From positions 1-60,479 of the forward strand of contig JBKCIQ010000038.1 in assembly GCA_046302135.1 (NCBI GenBank): a stretch of DNA of 60,479 nt. The letters run 5' to 3'. This document shows positions 54,433-60,479 of the stretch, one piece after another. The notes under the pieces are model-generated. The model saw only the letters and a list, made by a program, of their open reading frames with translations. It did not search any database and was not told the DNA's origin. Each line of letters starts with the position of its first letter. Within the stretch, counting starts at the first letter, position 1. This DNA is from AM-1111 sp046302135. Its GTDB lineage: Bacteria; Bacteroidota; Bacteroidia; B-17B0; Aurantibacillaceae. A program made the translations under genes and the position numbers.

Positions 54433-55212
54433 ATGATAAGTAAGTCGCAAAAAAAATATATATCACAGCTTACAAATAAAAAGTTTAGAGAAAAAGAAGG
54501 TTTATTTATAGCCGAGGGCAAAAAAATAATCGAAGAAGTCTTGTTGAGCGAGATAATAGTTGAACATCTATATGCAAGTGAAGGTTTCCTCCAAAAGCAT
54601 TCCGGCAGTATTAATAGCAAGCGAATTAAATCAACTCCGATAACTGACATTGAACTAAAAATAATATCATGCTTAAAAGAACCCGATGATGCATTAGCAA
54701 TTTGCAGAATTCCGGAATACGATTTTACATTTTCAAAAAATACATCTGATCTTATCATATACATTGATGATATCAGAGATCCCGGAAACCTTGGAAGCAT
54801 TATACGAATATGCGACTGGTTCGGAGTAAAAAAGATTATATGTTCTCCAGGCACGGTTGATCTTTATAATCCAAAAACAATTCAGTCAACTATGGGCTCA
54901 TTTCTTAGGACAAATGTCTTTTACATGGAACTTGAAAAACTTATTGAAAAGCAGAAAATTTTAACCGGAACAGAAATTACAATCTATGGAGCAACAATGG
55001 AAGGAACTAATATTTATTCAGAAAGCGAGCTTCATTCAGGTGTTATTGTAATAGGGAACGAGGCAAACGGCATATCACCAAAAAATATCAGCCTTATTGA
55101 TCGAAAAATCTGCATTCCAAAAACTAACTCAAAGGGCCCTGAGTCTCTGAATGCCGCAATTGCAACTGCCTTAATATTGGGCGAGTTCAGGAGAAGAAAA
55201 ATGACTAATTAG
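54433..55212 (+). CDS. TrmH/SpoU-family RNA 2'-O-methyltransferase
   Basis: This 259-residue SPOUT methyltransferase has an N-terminal substrate-binding domain (about 1-100) and the three SpoU motifs: DDIRDPGNLGSIIRICDWFG, VIVIGNEANGISP and CIPKTNSKGPESLNAAIATA. The knotted C-terminal domain binds SAM. It methylates ribose 2'-OH in rRNA or tRNA (RlmB-like); the exact site cannot be deduced. It is divergent from tamL. Its last four bases overlap the end of the convergent propeller gene. Confidence 0.93.
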   Translation: MISKSQKKYISQLTNKKFREKEGLFIAEGKKIIEEVLLSEIIVEHLYASEGFLQKHSGSINSKRIKSTPITDIELKIISCLKEPDDALAICRIPEYDFTFSKNTSDLIIYIDDIRDPGNLGSIIRICDWFGVKKIICSPGTVDLYNPKTIQSTMGSFLRTNVFYMELEKLIEKQKILTGTEITIYGATMEGTNIYSESELHSGVIVIGNEANGISPKNISLIDRKICIPKTNSKGPESLNAAIATALILGEFRRRKMTN

Positions 55213-56258
55213 TCTACCCATTCGGCAATAAATACGTTTGTGTCTCGCGTGCCTCCGTTATTTCTATTTGATGAAAAACTTATTTTCTTTTTGTCAGGGG
55301 AAAACATTGGAAAGGAATTGAAAACACTTTCCTTGGTAACCTGCTCAAGTCCGCTTCCGTCTGAGTTGATAAGCCACAACTGAAAATCATATCCTTTTGC
55401 GCTATGGTGATTAGATGAAAAAATAATTCTTTTAGAATCTGGGGTAAAAAAAGGCGCCCAGTTTGCCTTACCTAAATTGGTAATTTGCTTTAAATCCGAA
55501 CCGTCAGCATTACATGTATAGATCTCCATTTTTGTAGGTGAAACAAGTCCTTTAGAAAGAAAGCTTTTATATTCTTCAATTTCTTCATTTGTCTTTGGGC
55601 GTGATGCTCTGAAAACTATTTTCTTTCCGTCAGGAGAAAAAAAAGCACCCCCGTCGTACCCTAAACCCGAAGTAATTTGCTTTTGATTTTTTCCATCAAT
55701 ATCCATAACCCAAAGTTCGAGGTCTCCGCTTCTGTCACTTGTAAATACAATTTTATCTCCTTTTGGAGAGACAGTTGCCTCAGCATCATATCCGGGAGTA
55801 TCAGTTAATTTCTTTAATACCTTTCCAGATAAATCCGAAACATAAATATCATATTCTTTATAAATTGGCCATAGATATTTACCCGGAATGTTCTCAGGTG
55901 GCGCTGGACAATTCTGCTCTGCCTCATGTGTTGATGCAAATAAAATCTTTTTGTTGCCGGGCATGAAATAAGAACAGGTTGTCCTACCTTTACCGGTTGA
56001 AATTAATTTTGGTTTGTAGGTTGAATCGTTGATAGCCTTACTTGTTTCCATCATGAAAATCTGATCACAATTCAGGTTCCATTTTTTATAATTACTTTGA
56101 AATACCAGTTTTTTGGAATCAAAGCTCCAGTATGCTTCAGCATTATCTCCACCAAATGTCAATTGTTTAATGTTTTTTAAATGCCTTTCGTTCTGAGACT
56201 CACTGAACAGAAAAAAAAACAATAAAAAAATAAATAACGAAGCCTTCTTGTGTGTCAT
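55209..56258 (-). CDS. Exported TolB/PD40-type beta-propeller protein
   Basis: This 349-residue protein has a signal peptide (SLFIFLLFFFLFSES-QN) and at least five PD40 repeats, for example VSPKGDKIVFTSDRSGDLEL, then FSPDGKKIVFRASRP and FTPDSKRIIFSSNHHS. These form a TolB-like beta-propeller. It has no peptidase domain, unlike S9 peptidases with similar propellers, and no peptidoglycan-binding domain. It is probably a periplasmic or secreted binding protein. The actual role is unknown. It lacks pal or tolQR neighbours, so it should not be named tolB. Confidence 0.8.
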   Translation of the reverse strand: MTHKKASLFIFLLFFFLFSESQNERHLKNIKQLTFGGDNAEAYWSFDSKKLVFQSNYKKWNLNCDQIFMMETSKAINDSTYKPKLISTGKGRTTCSYFMPGNKKILFASTHEAEQNCPAPPENIPGKYLWPIYKEYDIYVSDLSGKVLKKLTDTPGYDAEATVSPKGDKIVFTSDRSGDLELWVMDIDGKNQKQITSGLGYDGGAFFSPDGKKIVFRASRPKTNEEIEEYKSFLSKGLVSPTKMEIYTCNADGSDLKQITNLGKANWAPFFTPDSKRIIFSSNHHSAKGYDFQLWLINSDGSGLEQVTKESVFNSFPMFSPDKKKISFSSNRNNGGTRDTNVFIAEWVD

Positions 56259-56363
56259 ATTAACTTATTAAAATTTTAGAAAACAGATTTGAACATAGAA
56301 AGATTTACATTCAATTAGAATACAAATTTATTTAATAGTTCTGAGGGTTGTCTGCAATTCAAT

Positions 56364-56395
56364 AAAAAAAAATCCTGACTTGCGCCAGGATTTTT
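56364..56395 (-). terminator. Rho-independent terminator of the OmpA-like/TPR lipoprotein gene
   Basis: The 10-bp arms at 56368-56377 and 56386-56395 pair (core ATCCTG/CAGGAT) around an 8-base loop. On the minus strand a T-run follows (A-run at 56364-56372 on the plus strand). It lies 21 bases after the lipoprotein stop codon. Confidence 0.82.
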
Positions 56396-56415
56396 AATCT
56401 CTCTAGGACGTGAAA

Positions 56416-58161
56416 TTATTGAACAATCGATGTGAAATCAGCATCAGCTTTCCATTTAAGGAACTCAGCATCTTCTTTTGCTATTTGCTTATAAGAACCA
56501 TCTTTTTCAATTGCTGACTTCAAAGATGATATTCCAGCGCTCTTATCTCCTTTTCTTGCAGCAGCCACAGCTTTGATATAGAAGGAAAGGGCAGATTCTT
56601 TTTCATTGGATGCATCAATTATTCCGGCAACAGCTTCTGGTTTTCCACTTAACAAGGTAGCCAATGCTAAATTTGCTCCTTTAAAGTTACCAAAGTTGCG
56701 AACTGCTTCGTCGTATTTACCATTGCGAATATTCAATATCCCCATGTTATATTCTACTTCCGGTCCTGCCGACTTTGATTTCTTATAATATTCCATAGCT
56801 TTTTCTCTGTTGCCTTCTTTAGCTGCGATAATTCCTAAACCATTATTAACAATTGGTTCGTTGGGGGCGATCTTTGCGGCACGCTCAAAAGCTGATTTTG
56901 CATCAGAAACTTTGTTCTGCATTAATAAAACAACACCATAATTACTTGATGCTCTCCACTCGTTAGGATATTTCTTTTCTGCTGAACGATAAACATTTGC
57001 TTTAGTGTTTATATCATTTGTCAAGTTAGCACCGTAAATTAATTCTTCAATAGATAAGCTATCAGGAGTCGATACCATAAGTTTAGAAATCATTTCATCA
57101 GTTCTAGACTTCTTATCAACCAAAAGAGTTAATACTGATCTCCTTAATTTAGGCATAATCTTATCCTTTATTTCTTTATAGGTCTCAGCCATATTACTTA
57201 TCTCTTTTTCACGCTGTTCGGGGTCATTGAACATAGAAAGAACCCTAACAACTAATTCTTTATCTTTCATGTTTGATGCCTGAATTAAACTTTTAAATCC
57301 TTCCCAATCTTCGTCTACAGATGGTTTTTTAGGGCTGATTGTAATTGCAGGCAAATCAGTCTTCTTCTTAGATTTAGGATTTAACTGATTCTCAAGTGCT
57401 TTTTTACCTGCTTCAGTTCTTTCACCGGTTAATTCTCCATTTCTATCCAGTTTTCCATCAGGTGATGCGAAACCACTTACTTCAACTCCTTTAAAATCAT
57501 ACCACATGGTATTATTCTGATTTGTAGCAATGAAATCCAACATTTTCTTAACCTCATCAGTCTTCAATTCGCTTGAACGAACATTACTATTATTTAGTTC
57601 ATAATAAATGTTTGCAGACTGATTCATAGAAACAGACTTTACAAAATTATCTTTGGCAAATACCCCTTTCTCATCATTTCTGGCAAGAAGAGGAGTGGCT
57701 GTGGTACCATCACCAATTTCTGTAGGTTTGAAATCCTTAGGCTTCTTTGTCTTGATTTGACCCGATGCTTTTATAGCTAGCTTTGCAACTTTTATTTCAG
57801 GTTTGAAAGCAACCTTGTCTGTGTATGAAAAACTACCTCCATTACTGTAGCTGATTTTCTGTCCTGAAGCGGTCGACTTTTCACCAACCAAGACAACAGG
57901 TTTTAAAGAAATTTCACCACCATTATATGTGATAACAGGGGTAACAGTAACTGCTGCCTTTTTTGCAAAAAGCTTAGGTGGGTATTTACCTGTAATAGTT
58001 ACGTTTACGCTATCAGCATGCATTTCAAGTGGATTAGGTTTAATTTCATAAGAAATGAGATTTTGTTTCTTAATCATCTTACCCAAACCATCGCATGATG
58101 TTAGAAAAATTGTTGTTCCAGCTGCGAGAACAATTAGCTTTAAGTGGTTAATTTTAATCAT
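56416..58161 (-). CDS. Lipoprotein with divergent OmpA-like region and TPRs
   Basis: This 581-residue protein has a lipoprotein signal with Cys23 (TTIFLTSC-DGLG). A beta-rich N-terminal region follows (about 35-140). Residues 170-262 resemble an OmpA-like peptidoglycan-binding fold: NQSANIYYELNNSNVRSSEL, then VEVSGFASPDGKLDRNGELT and ER. The block at about 285-350 (EDWEGFKSLIQASNMKDKE; LRRSVLTLLV) continues as in OmpA-like proteins of Bacteroidales, from memory. TPR units occupy about 400-500 (SSNYGVVLLMQNKVSDAKSA; EYNMGILNIRNGKYDEAV). It is probably held in the outer membrane and reaches the cell wall; a link to T9SS or envelope anchoring is speculation. Confidence 0.75.
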   Translation of the reverse strand: MIKINHLKLIVLAAGTTIFLTSCDGLGKMIKKQNLISYEIKPNPLEMHADSVNVTITGKYPPKLFAKKAAVTVTPVITYNGGEISLKPVVLVGEKSTASGQKISYSNGGSFSYTDKVAFKPEIKVAKLAIKASGQIKTKKPKDFKPTEIGDGTTATPLLARNDEKGVFAKDNFVKSVSMNQSANIYYELNNSNVRSSELKTDEVKKMLDFIATNQNNTMWYDFKGVEVSGFASPDGKLDRNGELTGERTEAGKKALENQLNPKSKKKTDLPAITISPKKPSVDEDWEGFKSLIQASNMKDKELVVRVLSMFNDPEQREKEISNMAETYKEIKDKIMPKLRRSVLTLLVDKKSRTDEMISKLMVSTPDSLSIEELIYGANLTNDINTKANVYRSAEKKYPNEWRASSNYGVVLLMQNKVSDAKSAFERAAKIAPNEPIVNNGLGIIAAKEGNREKAMEYYKKSKSAGPEVEYNMGILNIRNGKYDEAVRNFGNFKGANLALATLLSGKPEAVAGIIDASNEKESALSFYIKAVAAARKGDKSAGISSLKSAIEKDGSYKQIAKEDAEFLKWKADADFTSIVQ

Positions 58162-58285
58162 AAAATTTTTGTAAGGGCAAGGCCCATTTTTAACGTTGCA
58201 ATATTAATCAAAGTTTTTCAATTACAAAAAATACAAACCAATTGAATGGGAAAGGAATTCAACCTTTTTTTAACAAAAGTTGCAT

Positions 58286-58915
58286 TTATAGGTTGATATG
58301 GTCGCTGAATTGTGACTTTTTTTCACCTGATTTTAATATTTCGAGGCATTCTATTAACAAAGTTTCATAGGTTTCAGGGCTGTTATCCTTTAAATAGAAA
58401 TTTATCCTTTTTGTTTTCGAATCAGTTTCCTCGGAGGAGAATTTCAGATAAAATTTGTTGAGCTCGGCTAAATACTCAATACTTATTCCTTTTTCAATAG
58501 CTCTTCCCCTTTTTTCTACGTTTTGCATGATACATTCAAAAGGCAGATGAATAAAAAATTCAAAATCGGGAACGGGTAATAATCCTGTCAAATCCTCAAA
58601 ATTTTTGTGGAATTCTACAAACTGAGATGCGGTCAGATTCATTTTGGCGAACCAGAGACATTTTTTAATTGAATAATCGGAACAATATTTTTCGTTTTTT
58701 TTAAAATCGTATTTAAGCAGTTGACGTATTCTGTCTAAAAGGAAACAATATTCAGTTGCTAGCGCATACTTTTCAGGCTCCTTATAAAAAAATTCTAGGA
58801 ATGGGTTATGCTCAAATTCTTCTGGTATGAAAACTGAATTGTTTTCTAAGGATATTCTCTTTGCAAGTGAGGTTTTACCACAACCAATGTTTCCCTCTAT
58901 TACGATATAACTCAA
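58286..58915 (-). CDS. Deoxynucleoside kinase
   Basis: This 209-residue protein starts at TTG and begins YIVIEGNIGCGKTSLAKR, the P-loop of the dNK family. It goes on with EEFEHNPFLEFFYKEPEKYA and the family motif FLLDRIRQLLKYD (the ERS/DR-like block), then FFIHLPFECIMQNVEKRGRAIE for the lid and phosphate contacts. It phosphorylates deoxynucleosides for salvage in the cytoplasm; base preference is not evident. It lies 39 bases downstream of recQ and is probably co-transcribed. Confidence 0.9.
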   Translation of the reverse strand: MSYIVIEGNIGCGKTSLAKRISLENNSVFIPEEFEHNPFLEFFYKEPEKYALATEYCFLLDRIRQLLKYDFKKNEKYCSDYSIKKCLWFAKMNLTASQFVEFHKNFEDLTGLLPVPDFEFFIHLPFECIMQNVEKRGRAIEKGISIEYLAELNKFYLKFSSEETDSKTKRINFYLKDNSPETYETLLIECLEILKSGEKKSQFSDHINL

Positions 58916-58954
58916 GAAAAAAGTTATTTAAAATAGTAAGAATAACACATAAAA

Positions 58955-60479
58955 TTAATTGCCGAACTCGGAAATAAACTTTAATCGAATAAGCCGTACC
59001 TCTTCCTCAGAATAATCATCTTCACCAAGCTCCTTTAATGCCTCTACTAAAGAATCTTCTTGAGTATTTTTCAAGTACTCATACACCTCTTTCTGTTTTT
59101 CGTCATCCACAGATTGATCTATGTAATAATTAATATTGATTTTAGTACCTGAATTTACTATGGCCTCAAGTTCATTAAGAAGGTCGGAAAAAGAAATTCC
59201 TTTACCATTAGCGAAATCATCAAGATTAGTTTTACGATCAATAGCCTGAATAATGGATACTTTTAACCCTGATTTATTGACAACACTTTTTACAACCATA
59301 TCTTGAGGTCGTTCAATCTCATTTTCCTCGACGTATTTTTTAATGAGTTCAACAAATGGCTTTCCGTACTTTGTTGCCTTTCCGGAGCCAACACCTGTTA
59401 TTTTAGTTAACTCATCTATTGTAACTGGATATTGAATAGCCATTTCCTCAAGTGAAACCTCCTGAAAAATTACATAGGGTGGAAGTTTTTTAACTTTGGC
59501 AGTCTGTTTAACAAGATCTTTTAACATACTGTATAGCGTTTCATCTGCCGCACCTGCTCCTCCTTTTAAAGGAGTTACGATATCATCTGAGTCCTGAGCT
59601 TCCGCAATATAATCATGATCGCGAGTGATGAGCGCACTGTATGGATTTTCTAAAAATTCTCTACCCTTAGATGTAATTTTAATCACGCCATATGTTTCTA
59701 TATCTTTAGACAGCATTCCGTTTACTAAAGCGTAACGCACCACACTGTTCCAAAATTTTTCATCCTTGTCATCCTCAATTCCTTTACCGAAGATTTTTAA
59801 CTGATTGTGCTTATATGATTTGGAAGTAGCAGTAATATTACCAAGCAAAACATTTATTACATCTTTAACCTTATGTTTTTCCTTAACTTCAAGCACTGCC
59901 TCAAGCACCATTTCAAGGTCTTCTTTTCCTTCAAACTTCTGTTTTGGGTTCTTACAATTATCACATTGACCTTTGCAATTCTGCTCGTCAAATTCTTCAC
60001 CAAAATAGTGGAGTAAAAATTTTCTTCTGCAACCCGATGTTTCTGCGAAGGAAACTGTTTCAACCAGTAATTGCTTTCCTATCTCTTGCTCGGCAACTGG
60101 CTTGCCTTTCATAAACTTCTCAAGTTTCATGATATCATCATAGCTGTAAAAAGTAACACAATTACCTTCTCCGCCATCCCTTCCGGCCCTACCCGTCTCC
60201 TGATAGTAACTTTCAAGTGATTTCGGAATGTCATGATGAATTACGTAGCGTACATCGGGCTTATCGATACCCATACCAAAAGCAATGGTTGCTACGATCA
60301 CATCCGCTTCTTCCATCAGGAACATATCCTGGTGTTTCCCGCGGGTTGTCGCATCAAGTCCGGCGTGATAAGCCAGGGCATTGATACCGTTCACCTGTAA
60401 AAGCTCTGCCAGTTCTTCTACCTTTTTGCGGCTCAAACAGTAGATGATACCACTTTTGCCTTCCTGCGAACGTATGTAT
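58955..60479 (-). CDS. recQ: ATP-dependent DNA helicase RecQ (5' truncated at window edge)
   Basis: The frame is open to the right edge, so the N-terminal RecA-like lobe is missing. Visible are the second helicase lobe from SGIIYCLSRKKVEELAELL through IAFGMGIDKPDVRYVIHHD and YYQETGRAGRDG (motif VI). The four-cysteine zinc module follows (GCRRKFLLHYFGEEF, NCKGQCDNCKNP), then an RQC winged helix, an HRDC domain (about TLYSMLKDLVKQTAKVKKLP to VELIKKYVEEN) and a C-terminal helical extension of ~110 residues with a helix-turn-helix look. RecQ unwinds DNA at stalled forks and during recombination. The longer C-terminus is usual for RecQ in this phylum. Confidence 0.95.
   Translation of the reverse strand, partial: YIRSQEGKSGIIYCLSRKKVEELAELLQVNGINALAYHAGLDATTRGKHQDMFLMEEADVIVATIAFGMGIDKPDVRYVIHHDIPKSLESYYQETGRAGRDGGEGNCVTFYSYDDIMKLEKFMKGKPVAEQEIGKQLLVETVSFAETSGCRRKFLLHYFGEEFDEQNCKGQCDNCKNPKQKFEGKEDLEMVLEAVLEVKEKHKVKDVINVLLGNITATSKSYKHNQLKIFGKGIEDDKDEKFWNSVVRYALVNGMLSKDIETYGVIKITSKGREFLENPYSALITRDHDYIAEAQDSDDIVTPLKGGAGAADETLYSMLKDLVKQTAKVKKLPPYVIFQEVSLEEMAIQYPVTIDELTKITGVGSGKATKYGKPFVELIKKYVEENEIERPQDMVVKSVVNKSGLKVSIIQAIDRKTNLDDFANGKGISFSDLLNELEAIVNSGTKININYYIDQSVDDEKQKEVYEYLKNTQEDSLVEALKELGEDDYSEEEVRLIRLKFISEFGN

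Noticed and set aside
54426..54854. 142-codon open frame on the minus strand
   Set aside because: It is antisense to the RNA methyltransferase, whose SpoU motifs leave no doubt about the coding strand.
55209..56258. Naming the propeller protein tolB
   Set aside because: No pal, tolA, tolQ or tolR neighbour and no TolB N-terminal domain; only the propeller is shared.
56323..56330. TAAATTTG on the minus strand before the beta-propeller gene
   Set aside because: A perfect -7 word but with no -33 at usable spacing and ~64 bases from the start; likely chance in AT-rich DNA.

Overview
The window is AT-rich chromosomal DNA of a member of the Bacteroidota, most likely a Flavobacteriales-type organism. 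Several independent signs point this way. There are type IX secretion (type B, gliding-motility-associated) C-terminal domains and SprB repeats with a PorP/SprF partner. A complete BatABCDE operon and a TamL-type lipoprotein/barrel are present. FtsZ ends in the flavobacterial-style tail NNSFLHDNVD. Promoter-like TAnnTTTG -7 boxes stand in front of many genes. TTG and GTG starts are frequent. No tRNA, rRNA, IS element, prophage or CRISPR array was seen, and no stretch longer than 300 bases lacks a gene.

Layout. 1-965: 3' end of a large T9SS-exported PKD/Ig-like surface protein. 1044-3759: secreted transglutaminase-like protein, ribosomal protein L28, secreted Xaa-Pro aminopeptidase. 3797-6415: small acidic membrane protein, SulP anion transporter and beta-carbonic anhydrase, which look like a bicarbonate/pH module. 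6466-7128: DtxR-family metal regulator. 9020-7125 (minus): an O-/N-acyltransferase pair resembling GlsA/GlsB of glycine-lipid synthesis. 9198-25009: a division and cell wall (dcw) cluster mraZ-rsmH-ftsL-ftsI-murE-mraY-murD-ftsW-murG-murC-ftsQ-ftsA-ftsZ. It is preceded by four 10-bp MraZ-box-like repeats and closed by a strong intrinsic terminator. 30587-25091 (minus): a 1518-residue SprB-repeat surface protein and its PorP/SprF-like partner. 32038-30809 (minus): ornithine aminotransferase. 32305-40595: MoxR, DUF58, a membrane protein, then BatA-BatE. 40701-46116: RND efflux adaptor, pump and TolC-type channel, preceded by a dyad that may be an operator. 46117-50879: a HisKA_2 sensor kinase divergent from a TonB-dependent receptor and a YfiR-like periplasmic protein. 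50978-51784: MscS channel. 54405-51802 (minus): TamL, divergent from an RNA 2'-O-methyltransferase (54433-55212). 56258-55209 (minus): beta-propeller protein. 58161-56416 (minus): OmpA-like/TPR lipoprotein. 60479-58955 (minus): 5'-truncated RecQ helicase, followed by a deoxynucleoside kinase (58915-58286).

How the genes work together. The dcw cluster is one long, tightly overlapping unit making lipid II and the divisome; murF, murB and ddl are not in it. The SprB-repeat/PorP pair is a typical exported adhesin with its outer-membrane anchor. The Bat operon joins an AAA+ ATPase to two membrane VWA proteins and periplasmic partners. The least explained parts are the YfiR/receptor/histidine-kinase neighbourhood, the small membrane protein before SulP, and the lipoprotein that joins a divergent OmpA-like region to TPRs. 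Function assignments come from reading motifs by eye; no database search was run.
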